Source: Phascolarctos cinereus (taxonomy: Eukaryota > Chordata > Mammalia > Diprotodontia > Phascolarctidae). Taken from it: a stretch of 64,000 nt of DNA. Under the pieces are notes generated by a model. The model saw only the letters and a program-made list of their open reading frames with translations, was not told the origin of the DNA and ran no database searches. The stretch spans positions 10,691,001-10,755,000 of the forward strand of contig NW_018343964.1 in the NCBI RefSeq assembly GCF_002099425.1, given 5' to 3'. Positions 32,928 to 43,692 of the stretch are shown in pieces. The position numbers were made by a program, and so were the translations under genes. Positions within the stretch are counted from its first letter, which is position 1. Each line of letters starts with the position of its first letter.

Positions 32928-33267
32928 TTGAGGGCGGGGACTGTCTTTTGCCTCTTTTTGCACCCTTAATGCTTAGCACAGTGCCTGGGACATGTTGGCC
33001 TTTAGTCTGTTAGTCATGTCCTACTCTTCATGACTTCATTTGGGATTTTCTTGGCAAAGACACTGAGTGATTTGTCATTTCCTTCTCCAGATCATTTTAC
33101 AGATAAGGAAACTGAGGCAAACAGGGTAAGTGACTTGTCCAGAGCCACACAGCTAGTAAGTGTCCAAGGTAGGATTTGAACTCAGGTCCTCCTGACCCTA
33201 GGCCCTGTGCTTTATTCATCGCATCACCTAGCTGCTCCTCGGACATAGCAGGCGCTTGATAAATTGA
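32928..33267 (+). mobile_element. LINE L2 3' end, middle layer
   Basis: 'gattgtaagctccttgaggg' and 'gcttagcacagtgcctggga' end at about 32995 and resume after the inner SINE with gacatagcaggcgcttgata. Confidence 0.78.
33000..33240 (+). mobile_element. SINE of tgttgttcag type, inner layer
   Basis: 'tagtcatgtcctactcttca', 'catttgggattttcttggca' and 'tttacagataaggaaactga' to cacctagctgctcct. Short flanks gggacatg and cggacata fit an aged target duplication. Confidence 0.85.
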
Positions 33268-33360
33268 AAATGGGGTGAAATGAGAATAATAATTGGGTTG
33301 TTGTGAACATTGAATAAGATAAAGCACTTTGCAAAGTTTTAGAAACAATGTGAAAAGACA

Positions 33361-33759
33361 GAAAGAGCAGGGTTCAAGTCCCCTCTTAGATATCTGTTGT
33401 CTGACCTTGACACTCAACCCACTTAACTTTTAACCTTATGAAACCTCTGTCACTTAACTTCTAATGCTTTAGGCAAATCTTTAGGACTACAAGTTGTAGA
33501 GAAAGTGCTCACAGTGGGTTTTGCCATCTGGGAGGTCCTTCTGCTATTAGAACCACAGATCCAGCCCTTATTCTTATCTCTTAACCCTGATTATTATTGT
33601 TAATTGGATTTGCTCCCACTATAGGAGGCTGCCCTCCCTAGGGTCAGAAATAAATGATTTATTTTCTGATTTCCTGTTTGTGAAGTTATGTAGACTGGTT
33701 GTGGAGTTAGACCAAAGTGCATCGTCCTACCATGTCCAGTTCTGCTGTATTAGGATAGA
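33361..33759. other. Unique, no gene seen
   Basis: No repeat or exon recognised apart from faint SINE-like text near 33370-33460. Confidence 0.45.
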
Positions 33760-34002
33760 CTAGTGGTGTCAGGCTCAAACAGAAACAGCAGTCACTAAAC
33801 CATGCATGAGGGTGCCTGCAGGCGGCATATTGACTTGGAAAACCACATATTAACATCATCTATGTTCTACTTTATTTCACTTTTTTTTATTTCATTAAAT
33901 ATTTTGTTAAATTATTTTGTTCACTATTTCCTAGTTATGTTTTAATCTAGTTCAGGCCACATTTGGGAGTGTCCTTCCAGGCCCATGTTTCACACCTCTA
34001 GT
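33760..34002 (-). mobile_element. MITE family 2, copy 2
   Basis: Ends ctagtggtgtcaggctc and cacacctctagtg are inverted. Inside lie 'aaccacatattaacatcatc', ttttgttaaattattttg and 'ttttaatctagttcaggcca'. Opposite orientation to the copies at 18928 and 45391. Confidence 0.78.
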
Positions 34003-34059
34003 GTAGACCTAACTCATGAGTTCTTGGCTCTGGGGTGTAGGCAAGGAGATAGCTCAGAA

Positions 34060-34310
34060 TCATTTAATCTGAGAGTTGGAAGGTACGCCAGGGGTTAGTT
34101 AGGCCAGTTTGGAATGGCTTCCACAGCGTCTCCAGCCATTTAGAAGAAAGTCCAGAGCTTGTGTTCTGGTCAGCCACTGACTTCCTGTGTGACCTTGAAC
34201 AAGTGATTTGACCTCTGTTCCTCTTTCTCTCTCTGTAAAATGAGGGCATTAGAGTAGATACTAAGGTTCCTTCTGGGTCTTGGCATTCCCCAAGGTACAG
34301 TTCAGTAACG
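34060..34310 (+). mobile_element. MIR-type SINEs, partial
   Basis: A short piece (ctgagagttggaaggtacgcc) and a fuller one ('gccactgacttcctgtgtga', 'tctctgtaaaatgagggcat'). Confidence 0.68.
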
Positions 34311-34749
34311 GGTATATAAAGTCTGACTGAGCATGGTAGCATACTGAGGGCATGCAGTACCATTGTTTCTTCTCCTCAGGGAAAGTGTGGAAGGGCCTAT
34401 ATTCTCTGCATGCCCATGTTCTAACCAGTGGTCACTTACTACTTCTATAAGACCTTCCCTGTTGAGCAATTCATTACCTCCAGAAGTTGCTCTAGTATAG
34501 CTTTAACTGTTTAGAAGTATCTCCTTATCTCAAGTTGGAATTTGCATTGGGATGATTATTACATAACACTAAAACTTCCAGAAAGTTTCGGAGAATAGAG
34601 TTGGGTGGAAGAAGACCCAAAGACTAACTCAGAAATTTGTGAAGGAATAGAATAATGGAAAGACTAGAAAATAGGAAGCCAATTGTCAGATGCTGCCATG
34701 GAAAGGGAGGGCTGGCAGCATCAAAAATGCTAAACATAGTTTTGTGATT
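34311..34749. other. Unique with weak L3/CR1 trace
   Basis: Bases 34450-34550 ('gcaattcattacctccagaa', 'tatctccttatctcaagttg') resemble L3/CR1 on the reverse strand. The remainder is unclassified. Confidence 0.42.
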
Positions 34750-34935
34750 TGTTTTTAAAATTTTTGGTTTTTTATTAATTAACAAAGATTTGTTTTCTCT
34801 CTTCCCTCCTCCTCCATTGAAAAAAGAAGGCAAAATCCTTGTGACAAATAATCATGGTCAAACAAAACAAATTCCCAAATTGGCCATGGCCAAAAAACGT
34901 GTGCCTCATTCTGTATCTTGATTCTGTCTCTATGG
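34750..34935 (-). mobile_element. L1 3'-UTR fragment, antisense
   Basis: 'ggtcaaacaaaacaaattcc' and 'ttggccatggccaaaaaacg', then 'ctcattctgtatcttgattc', are the reverse of the marsupial L1 3' UTR also seen at 4291-4600. Confidence 0.72.
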
Positions 34936-34994
34936 GGAGGATTCATTTTTACAGTTTGGTTCTGGGCTGGATGGAGGGATGTGACCTTCAGGGC

Positions 34995-35225
34995 ACTTCA
35001 TTTTTGATTTAAGCCCACATGCAGGGCCTGGAAAAGCCTTATCCTTTCTCTTCCACCCAGAGTGGTATATTTGCCACTTCAATTTTGATTTAAGCCCACG
35101 TGGAGGACCCTGGAAAAGGTTCATCCTCTGCCTTCCACCCAGAGCACTATATTTAATACTTCATTTTGATTTAAGCCCACATGGAGGGCCCTGGAAAAGG
35201 TTCATCCTCTTTCTCTCTCCCACCT
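34995..35225. repeat. 81-bp tandem repeat, 3 copies
   Basis: Units start acttcattttgat or similar at 34995, 35076 and 35158 (periods 81 and 82). Each holds gatttaagcccac, a 'gccctggaaaagg'-like stretch, and the first two 'ttccacccagag'. I cannot assign it to a family. Confidence 0.9.
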
Positions 35226-35690
35226 TGGAAGAGAAGGCAAACTGTACCACGCTGTAGGCAAAGCAGCCTTGGTTTTTGGAAACTCTGGCCCCTCAGGGAA
35301 CAATTCATCCTGGGTCCTGGGGGCCTGGCTGCCAGCTGGCTGGTGCCTCAGCCCTGGTCTGCTACCTCCAGCTAGTTACCCTGCCCATGCTGGACACCTC
35401 AGGCCACACAACTGCTGCTGACACACCCAGGCCCTGAAAACCAGACATAGTGGCGGCTCCAGACTCAACAGAATCCTTATAATTGAAAATGGAAAAAGCC
35501 TGGTAACCTTTGATGACCACCGCCCCCCTTCCAGCCCATGTTGAATGATTCTTTAACATGGCGTAATCCTATTGTCTTAATTTAGTTTATAAGGCAAGTG
35601 CTATGGTGAAAGAGCAGGATTTTGATTCAAAAGATGTGGAAGGCAAGAACTGTCTTTATCTTTTTATCTTTGTAATCCCTCTCATTTAGC
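35226..35690. other. Unique, no gene seen
   Basis: GC-richer at 35240-35440. No exon recognised. Confidence 0.45.
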
Positions 35691-35880
35691 ATAAGCAACT
35701 TTGGATTTAGAGCTGAAAGGGACTTCAAAGGCTACCCAGTTCTGCCCCTTCATTTTACAAATGAGGAAACCCGAGCCCAGGAGAAATTAAGTTATTTGCC
35801 CAAATTTGCATGAGAAATGGCAGAAGTAGGACTTGAACTCACAACCTTTGACTTTTAGAACCATTGCTTCTTCTACAGCA
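35691..35880 (+). mobile_element. MIR-core SINE
   Basis: 'ggatttagagctgaaaggga', 'cattttacaaatgaggaaac' and 'gtaggacttgaactcacaac'. Confidence 0.78.
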
Positions 35881-35911
35881 CAGGACTGCTGCCACTCAGT
35901 AAGCATTTTAT

Positions 35912-36090
35912 TGTTGTTGTTCAGTCATTTTCAGTCATGTTCAACTCTTGGTGATCCCTTTTTGGGGTTTTCTTGGCAGAGACACTGGAGTGGTTTGCCA
36001 TTTCCTTCTCTAGCTCGTTTTACAGATGAGGGAACTGAGGCAAGCAGATTGAAGTGACTTGCCCAGAGTCACACAGCTAGTAGGTGTCTA
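35912..36090 (+). mobile_element. SINE of tgttgttcag type
   Basis: ttgttgttgttcagtcat, 'cctttttggggttttcttgg', 'actggagtggtttgccattt' and the CORE body to cacagctagtaggtgtc. Confidence 0.88.
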
Positions 36091-36229
36091 GCAAGCTTCA
36101 GAATCCCCAGCTATAAAATGAAAGAGTTGAGACGAGGTGACATCCAAGATTCCTTCTGGCTCCAGATTAATACTGTTGCGACAGTCTGCACTCTCATGCA
36201 CGGTAAGAGAGATGCTGCCATTACGTGTT

Positions 36230-36480
36230 CATACATATGGAAAGAAACGTTGGTCCTAGAGTCAGAAGACCAGGTTTTGCATCTCAGCTATGCTTTGGTG
36301 GTGGTGGTGTTGAGTTGTTTCAGGGATGTCCGACTCTTAACTAGCTAAAATGACTTTGGCCAAGTCGTCTAACCTCTGAGACTCTGTTTTTTTATGTGTA
36401 AAATAGAGATGATAATACATGCATCACTTACCATGTAAAGTGATTGTGAAAACTTTAAGGCAGTATCTAGATAGGAAAAT
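36230..36480 (+). mobile_element. MIR-type SINE with a SINE scrap inside
   Basis: 'ggtcctagagtcagaagacc', 'gactttggccaagtcgtcta' and ttttatgtgtaaaatagag. Bases about 36297-36332 (ttgagttgtttcagggatg, tccgactctt) are a small piece of the tgttgttcag SINE. Confidence 0.68.
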
Positions 36481-36764
36481 CAAGAGATTATCTTCATCTT
36501 CCTCCTCACCATCCATACAAGACTGTGAGAGTGTTTATTTTTAAAATTCCAAGCCTCACAGGAAGTTTGTTTTGAGGTTCAAAGGAAGCCATTACTTTGT
36601 TCCAGGGCAAGGTTGCGGAGGGAGTGGACACCTCCATCCTGTTTCAGAGTAAGTGGAAAGGCTTTCGAAACCACAGCACCAGAGAAAACCTCTTTAAACT
36701 TGCCCACTGGTGTTGACTGTTCATCACTTGTTTAAATGGAGGATGGTGTCTTTTGAAAAAACTC

Positions 36765-36975
36765 GATGATATAGCGGAAAGAACACTGGACAGGAAGTCC
36801 AAAGACTTCTCTTCTGTTCCTGGTTCTACCGCTAACTTTCTCCATGAACTTGAGCAAATTTTTGACCTCTGCCACAGGCTTTCCCTCTCTATAAAATGAG
36901 GGTTATTAGACTAGCTGGTCCTTAAGATTCCTTGTAGCACTGTTATCATGTAAGTCTATGGTTCAGTAAACTTTT
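36765..36975 (+). mobile_element. MIR-type SINE
   Basis: 'tatagcggaaagaacactgg', 'ctataaaatgagggttatta' and ctagctggtccttaagattcc. Confidence 0.72.
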
Positions 36976-37654
36976 CTTGTTTTTTCTCCCAGAGTTAGAA
37001 AGTGCTGCTTTGCCCTGGAAAAATCACCCCAAAAGAGATGGGGCTACTTTCTCGGAATTTTTCTTGTGTTTACCCCATCATTCAAAACTCCCCAGCTCAC
37101 AGCCAGTTTTTAGGATTTCATCTCTTCTTCCCCCCAGCTTTTCTTATCTTGGTTGGTAGGGAGGAAAACCCTATATAACACTATGTTGTTAAAAATTAAA
37201 TTGTTAAAATTAAAAATTGCTAAATTAAATTGTTAAAAATTAAATTTTTAAAAAATTTGAACAAACAGGTGTTACTTAATTCTATATAATTACTTCTTGT
37301 ACCAGTGGAAATTGAGATTGCTCCATGCCTGGAGTGCTGCTGTAGATTAACACCAGAAAGAACAGGCAGGGTTGTCAATTGACACTATTTAAAAAAAATT
37401 AACTTTAAGTTACCATACTTTCTTTCATCTGTAAAAGTAATGAACTTTAAATACATATAATTACAGGTAAATATCTTAATTTACTTTGAAATAAAAAATT
37501 TTATCCGGCCAATTTTCTTGCCTTTTGGGGGAAGGAGGGATTGTCTTATGGATTTAAAAAAAAAATGCACTGCATCAATTAATGAAGGTTGTTACTTTGA
37601 GATAGTCTTAAAATTACAGTCCTTCCTAACGAGCTCATTCCAAATACCCATTGT
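36976..37654. other. Unique, partly AT-rich
   Basis: Bases 37185-37260 consist of reiterated ttaaaaattaaat. No exon recognised. Confidence 0.5.
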
Positions 37655-37860
37655 CTTTTTTAAAATACATTTTTGTTTATTTCATTAAATATTTCCCAAT
37701 TACATGTAAACTCTTTTTGACATTCACTTTTAAATTATTTATTTATTTATTTACTTATTTATTTATTTATTTATTTATTTTTAGCTTGCAGCATTCACTT
37801 CCATAAGATTTTGAGTCTTAAATTTTCAACATTCACTCTATATCCCCTAAACTTAGTACT
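37655..37860 (-). mobile_element. L1 3' end with (ATTT)n, antisense
   Basis: 'aatatttcccaattacatgt' and attttgagtcttaaattttc are reverse L1 3' UTR landmarks. A (TTTA)n runs 37735-37783. Confidence 0.65.
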
Positions 37861-37879
37861 ATTCCATATACAGAATAGG

Positions 37880-38590
37880 CGCTTCTATCGGTTTGGCTAG
37901 GAACTGGTCCCGCCATTCTGGAAAGCAATTTGGAATTATGCAAAACATGTAACTAAAATGTCCATGCCCTTTGAATTAGAGATTTCTCTGCTAGGCTTAT
38001 ACCCCAAGGAGAGCAATAATAAAAAGAAAGGCCCCATATGCACCAAAATATTGATAGTAGCACTTCTTTGTAGCAGCAAAGAAATGGAAGCAATACAGAT
38101 GTCCTTCAGTTGGAGAACAGCGAAACACATTGTGGTGTATGAGCATAATGGCATGTTACTGTGCTGTGAGAAATAATGAATGTGATGAATGTGGAAGAGC
38201 ATGGGAAGACTTATATGAACTGATTTAAAGTGAAGTAAGCAAAACTAGGAGAACAGCATATACAATGATTAAAGAAATATTAAATAAACAAAATTGAATA
38301 TTGTGAAATTATAATAACCAAACCTGGCCCTAAAGGAGAGATTTAGAAGTCACCTTTTGTCTTTGCAGAGGTGTGAGACATGGAAGTCAGTCTTTTTGGA
38401 TGTGTTGGTCAGTTTTGAGAAATAGTTTTTTCTCTTTTCTATTCTTTGTTATAAGGGATGGCTTTCTGTGAGGAGGGAAAGGGGAGGGATATATTGGGAT
38501 ATGTAAGTGATATAAAAGCAAAAGATATCAAAAGTTTTAAAAGTTATTAATTTTAAAATTAAATTTAAGTTTTTTATTTTAAAAAAAACC
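37880..38590 (+). mobile_element. L1 ORF2 C-terminus and 3' UTR
   Basis: L1 ORF2 encodes the endonuclease and reverse transcriptase. The frame at 37958-38176 reads MPFELEISLLGLYPKE and ILIVALLCSSKEMEAIQ, matching the ORF2 C-terminal pattern IPFDPAIPLLGIYPKD...FIAALFTIAKTW. The DNA continues with 'gacttatatgaactgattta' and 'aaactaggagaacagcatat', through the 3' UTR to an A/T-rich end. It is 5'-truncated. Confidence 0.82.
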
Positions 38591-38599
38591 TTAAGGTAG

Positions 38600-38850
38600 A
38601 TAACTTAAAGTTTGCTGAATTGGGGAGTGGACTGGTCCCATGATTTCATTGGATAGGGAACTCCCAGGTCAGGAAACCCCCTACACCAATGTAGGATAGC
38701 ATCTTCTCAGTAACTTATTGTGCCTTCCAAAGTTGCTCAGAGCACAACAGGTAAAGTGACTTTGCCCAGGAGTCAGTATGTCTCAGAGATGAGATTTAAA
38801 CCTTGGTCTCACTGGCTGAGAAGCTGGCTGTCTATACCACTTTCCTCTAA
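38600..38850 (+). mobile_element. Ther1/MIR-related SINE
   Basis: gatagggaactcccaggtca, 'gttgctcagagcacaacagg' and ctgtctataccactttcc. Same type as 1065-1305. Confidence 0.7.
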
Positions 38851-38989
38851 ATGCTGAATTGAAAAGTTCCAGACTAGTGTGGTCTGAATTAATGGTGTTT
38901 CCCGTTATTAGTCTCTTAAGTGCTAACGGCCATGGAGAATACACATAGATTGCATGTGGAGCTATTCTGGCTTTGTGGTTAGATCTCAT

Positions 38990-39620
38990 TGTCTGACTTA
39001 GAAAACTCAATCAAGCATTAATTAAGTGCCTAGTATATAGGTGCCCGACTCTCTACTAGGTGCTGTTGTTACAAGGTTTAAAGTAAAATGATCCTTGTCC
39101 TAGAGGAAATGACAGTCTAGTCAGAGGAGAAAACATGTACGTCTTTACATGTACACTAGATAAACACATGATGAGTTTTGTCAGAGATGCATTAGCAGCT
39201 GGGAATAGAATCATGTGGAAGATGAGACTTGAATGGAAGTTTGAAGGGGAAGGAGAGTTTCTGGGAGGCAAAGATTGTACTTTCTAGTCATTGGAGACAG
39301 CCAATGCAAAGGTGCTAGAGACAGAAGATGGTGTCCTCTGTATGTATGAGAAATGGTAGGCAGGCCAGTTTGGCTGAAAATAAATGGCCAATAAAGTTTG
39401 GGAAAGGATAGTGCCATGTTAAGAGAAGATTATATTTGATCTTAGAGGTAGGAGGAAGACACTGACATTTTTTGAGTAGAAGAATACAGTGTGGTCACAC
39501 CTGTGCTTAACTTTGGCTGCTGCATGGACAATGGTTTAGAATGGGAAGAGTCTTGAGGTTGGGATACCAGTGAGGATATTGCAGTTAGTGTAGGTGATGA
39601 GGATGGATTCCTTGGATGGG
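38990..39620 (-). mobile_element. LINE L2 fragment, antisense
   Basis: 'aatcaagcattaattaagtg', 'tccttgtcctagaggaaatg', 'gagacttgaatggaagtttg', 'ggcaggccagtttggctgaa' and gaatgggaagagtcttgagg cover most of the L2 3' UTR in reverse. Confidence 0.82.
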
Positions 39621-39954
39621 TAGCATGTAGGTGGATGTCCAACATATTTTTAGCAATGCCACTGCCACTGACTCAGATGTCCTAGTTGAAAATGTTTTGG
39701 ATACCCATCAATGGAAGCCATGCACATCTACAGATGTTACATTTCAGTGTTTCTTCCTTCTTCCATTATGGCCATGTTACTCTAATCTCAGATTCCTCAT
39801 TGCTTTCTGTGTTCTAGGTGACTCAAAAATACAGGGTCTGTGGCTCCCTACAACAGCTATTTCTGACCTTCAGTCTTTACCTTGCAGTGAATAGGAGCAG
39901 ACGTAGCTCCTAAACTGAGATGCAGTAGAAGGGTAGCCTAGAAGTTCTTAAGCT
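39621..39954. other. Unique, no gene seen
   Basis: An 87-codon frame at 39631-39894 has no product I recognise. Confidence 0.45.
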
Positions 39955-40094
39955 TTTTGAATGTTATGATAGGGTTAGAAGAAGAAGGGGTCTTTAGTGG
40001 TCATCCAGAAAGGTTAAGGGATTTATCCAAACTCACACAGCACAGTTAATGAGTGGCAAAAGGGGTCCTTTTCAATATACCATGCTAACAGTAG

Positions 40095-40350
40095 TTATAC
40101 TGTTCAGGCAGCTGGACCTGGAGTCAGGAAGATCTGAGTCCAAATCTGACCTCAGATACTTACTAGCTGTGAAACCTTGGACAATTTATTTAACCTCTGC
40201 CTCAGTTTCCACCTCTGTAAAATGGAAATAATAATAGCTCCTACCTCCCACTGTAGTTGTGAAGGTATAAGATGATATTTGCAAAGTGTTTGGCATAGTT
40301 TCTGGCACATAGTAGGTGCTCTGTAAGTGTTAATTAACTATGATTAAATG
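40095..40350 (+). mobile_element. MIR-type marsupial SINE, full length
   Basis: 'cagctggacctggagtcagg', 'acttactagctgtgaaacct', 'gcctcagtttccacctctgt', then an L2-like tail 'gcacatagtaggtgctctgt'. Confidence 0.85.
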
Positions 40351-40654
40351 CTGGCCATTATCATATCTGATGACTGAGAAAATACATGATGACAGAAGGT
40401 TAATGATGAGTCAGGAGCATTTTTAAATTAGCTTGTATTTTATGGGTTATAACAGTATTTACCTAGACTTCAAAAGAAAAATAGCAATTCCACATATGCA
40501 CGGTACATTATTTATTTAGTCTACAGGAAGACGTATTTGCTTATTTAGTTTACTGAGTCATTTAATGAGATGCCCTGGGCTGTTCTGCAGCTTACAAAGA
40601 CTGGATCAGAATAATAGTGCTGGGGTTATGGGCCTACAGGTTAGGGACTATCAG

Positions 40655-40830
40655 TTTACTGGACAGAATTCTGGCTTTGGATTCGGAAGACCTGTGTTTG
40701 ATTCCTGGTTCTGTCACGTTGTAGCTGTGCGGCTTTGGGAAACCTCCTTAGCCTCTCTGGGCCTCAGTTTCCTTGTTTGGAGAACAGATCAACTAACTTT
40801 CACAAGCCACCTTCCAGGGTTCTTCACATA
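40655..40830 (+). mobile_element. MIR-type SINE
   Basis: 'gaattctggctttggattcg', 'gcctcagtttccttgtttgg' and gggaaacctcctt. A shorter related piece follows to about 40900. Confidence 0.7.
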
Positions 40831-40919
40831 CCGATTCATGTGACCTTGGGTGACTTCGCTTTGCCATTCTGGGCCTCAGTGTCCTGCTTTGGCTAATTAG
40901 GAGATTGTTTTGTAGGCCA

Positions 40920-41600
40920 TAACTGTTTCCTCTTTGTGTCTTTGCACTTCCTGTCTCCCATGTCTGGGGTGCACTCCTTCCTCAGCTCAGCCTTGTAGCT
41001 GTTTACCTCCAAAGCCCAGCTAAAGCACAGAACTCACCATCTATGTGAAGATGTTCCTGATTCTCTCTCCCTTTACCCCAGATTACCTTGTGTTTCTCAT
41101 ATAGGTATATAAAAATGAAAATAAGTACACATACAATACATATGTATTGTATGTATATGTGTACCATACACGTGTGTAAATATGATCTATAGGCATAGAG
41201 GCATATGTGTGTACATATACATACACACATATGAGAAACACAAGGTAATTTGGGGTAGATATGCCTGGCACATAGTAGGCACTTAATAAATGCTTATTGA
41301 CATTTCCTGCGTTCAAAGAGCTTACATTCTATTAGGGGAGATAACGTGCTTGAGAGCTCGCTCGTGCACGCACACACACACAATTATACAGAGACTAGGT
41401 CTGGGTATCTAGTCTCTATAATTTTATAAAAATAAAGCTTTATGGGGAATTTAGTATAATTATAGTAAATATATGTTTACAAAATTAAATTATACAAAAT
41501 AAAAATATATGTGTGCATATGTATTCTCCATATAGTTTGATATTCACATGTTGTCTCCCCTGATAGAATGCAAGCTTTTTAAAGGCAGGAGATGGTTCCT
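40920..41600 (+). mobile_element. Rearranged LINE L2 3' region
   Basis: 40920-41103 reads as L2 3' UTR ('cacttcctgtctcccatgtc', 'tttaccccagattaccttgt'). It resumes at about 41520 ('atgttgtctcccctgataga'). Between them are an inverted copy of part of itself, another L2 end ('gcctggcacatagtaggcac' near 41262), a reverse L2 scrap and AT-rich sequence. Confidence 0.72.
41074..41257. repeat. 29-bp inverted repeat around a palindrome
   Basis: Arms 41074-41102 (starts taccccagattacc) and 41229-41257 (ends tttggggta) match at 28/29. Between them 41129-41154 is a perfect 26-bp palindrome (acatacaatacat and its complement). A further stem of about 16 bp, acagagactag/ctagtctct, lies at about 41384-41428. 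Confidence 0.93.
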
Positions 41601-41605
41601 GTGCT

Positions 41606-41690
41606 GCCAGTCAATAAGTATTTATTAAGTGCCAACTATGTGCCAGGCACTGGGGGAAACACTTAGTATGCTCTAGGTCAAGTTCTGTGT
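41606..41690 (-). mobile_element. LINE L2 3' end, antisense
   Basis: 'caataagtatttattaagtg' and 'actatgtgccaggcactggg'. Confidence 0.8.
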
Positions 41691-42587
41691 CTTCTGTTAC
41701 CTGAGGCACCCTTACTCCATGTTTGGACTTTGCTGGGGAATCTAGTTTTAGAAAATTAGAGAGATGGTCCAGTTTTCAGGTTGCCCCTCTCTCCCTCATA
41801 AAAAATATGCCTGAGTCATGGGGCACAGGGGGTGCCCATGTTGGGGAGGCAGACAAAGAGGCTGCTTGGCTTTAAAGAGAGCTCTCAGCCAAGCCCTGAA
41901 TTCTTTTTTTTTTTTTTTTTGCAAGCCCTCCAGGCGTCCCCGGGAGGCAGCTGGTGCATGCTGGGATTGCAGCCCTATGAAGTTGCTGCTGGCCATGCGT
42001 GGGTGGAGGTGCAAGATCAAGGGCTGGGCTGAGGCCCCTAGACTGACAGGCAAATGCTCTTGAGTTTAAGAAGCCTGCCTGTGGATTCAGCAGCCACGTC
42101 GTTTTCACCAACAGGGAAGGGAATGGTTAAAGGGCCCAGCCCCAGTTAGAGACGAGTCTCAGCAGGACTCCCCATAAGCCTGACCATCTAGAGCTTCTGA
42201 AGGCTGGGGTTGAGGTTGGGTGGGTGGGGGGTGCATAGATTCCCTCTCCCCCATACTCCGCGTGGCATTCATGTGTCAGCCCTTGTGGACTGGCCCTGAG
42301 ATAAGATGTGGCTAATGGTAGACAAGTCACAGGGAGTAAGATGGGGGGAGTTGGGTGAAATTAGCCTCATTTGTTTTATTGCTATTTGTGTGCTGGTGAA
42401 TGAGCCGCTTTTCAGAAGAAGCTGGGTTATCCAGCTTTAGAAAGAACACCCCCTTTCTCACCATGTGCTCAGAGAGAAGACTGTGACTTTGGGGGATCCG
42501 GGATCCATTCTTATCTCCCCCCCTTCCCCAAATACATACCTTACCCTCTGCTTAGGTGTTAGGAACAATTCCCTCTGCTTAAAACTT
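41691..42587. other. GC-richer unique block
   Basis: Overlapping frames at 41818-42111 have no recognisable product. A T-run lies at 41905-41922. Not a CpG island by eye. Confidence 0.42.
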
Positions 42588-43062
42588 TAGGATCTCAGAT
42601 TTGGAAGGGAGCTGAGAGGTCACTTAGTTCAAGCCCTAACCCACAGTAGGAACTCACTCTGCACTATCTTTGAGATCATAAGATTATAAGAAACGGACCT
42701 CAGAAGCCATCCAGTTTACCCCCTTCATTTTACATATGAAGAATAGAGACAGAGAGAGATACAGAGTGAGAGACAGAGAGAAACTTTGTCTTCCTCCTCC
42801 TCTTACAAATCTTTGACAAAATGTTGTGCCCTGACCCTCATCAGACCAAAAGGTCTATGCTAAAACAGGACATATTTGTTTTAGATGTTGTGGTGTTAGA
42901 AAAATAGAATCACCTTCCTATAGTCCCCATACACCAAGTTGGCTTGGTTGATGAGACAAATGAGGGCAATATAGTCTCTGGCTCATAATTCCTCTCCTGG
43001 GCCTCAATTTCCCCCTGATATGGAATGAAGGGAATTGAATTAGACAGTCTTCTAACTCTTAT
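42588..43062 (+). mobile_element. Decayed SINE remnants
   Basis: 'ggatctcagatttggaaggg', 'cccttcattttacatatgaa' and, further on, 'gcctcaatttccccctgata'. Boundaries are uncertain. Confidence 0.5.
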
Positions 43063-43226
43063 GTCCTGTTAATCAATTGAACAACAGACTTATTAAGCAC
43101 CTATTATGTGCTGGGACTACAAAGAAAAAAAATTAAATTGCCCTTGCCCACAATGACCTTACTTTATTTGGGGGAGAAAATATGCAGAAATCAAAATATA
43201 TACAAAATAATTGTTAGGTAACATCA

Positions 43227-43317
<91 letters not shown>

Positions 43318-43470
43318 CAGAGAGACAGAGGGACAGAGAAATACAGAGAGAGAGGGAGACCACTGGACCATCCCAAGGAGGATAAAGAAATTTTTTTGAA
43401 TGTACTTGAGGAATATTTAATGAAATAAATAGAAATATATTTTAAAAAGTAATGTTGATCAAACAGCTAC
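43063..43470 (-). mobile_element. LINE L2 3' region, antisense
   Basis: 'caacagacttattaagcacc', tattatgtgctgggactac and 'ttgcccttgcccacaatgac'. A compound microsatellite occupies the middle. Confidence 0.62.
43229..43355. repeat. (TG)n-(GA)n-(ACAGAG)n microsatellite
   Basis: (TG)n 43229-43283, (GA)n to about 43299, then agagac units to about 43355. Same TG-to-GA order as at 12056 and 53052. Confidence 0.97.
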
Positions 43471-43535
43471 TTCATGCAGAGCCCTGCAGCATCTGCTATA
43501 GGAAGAAACAGAAAAAAATCTTACTAGTTTTAGTG

Positions 43536-43692
43536 CAGAATTCTTAACCTGGGATCCATGAATTTTTTTTTAATATTTTGTTAAGTATTCAAAATAATCC
43601 CTTTTCTTTGTAATTTATTTTATTTTATACATTAAAGACATTATTCTGATTGCCACATGGGGTCCGTGACACACAAAAAGGGTAAAAACGTC
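43536..43692. mobile_element. MITE family 1, copy E
   Basis: Left cagaattcttaacctggg; right 'gggtccgtgacacacaaaaa' and ggtaaaaacgtct. The internal part is T/A-rich like the other copies. Confidence 0.74.

Larger units (their letters stand above)
32820..33360 (+). mobile_element. Outer SINE of a three-layer nest
   Basis: The first part (32820-32927) has gtagtggataatgtattgg and 'caaatcctgcctcagacact'. The tail (33268-33360) has 'gttgttgtgaacattgaata' and agcactttgcaaagtttt. In between lie L2 and a second SINE. Confidence 0.68.

Noticed and set aside
37958-38176. Small host gene
   Set aside because: It is the C-terminal piece of L1 ORF2, 5'-truncated and followed by L1 3' UTR.
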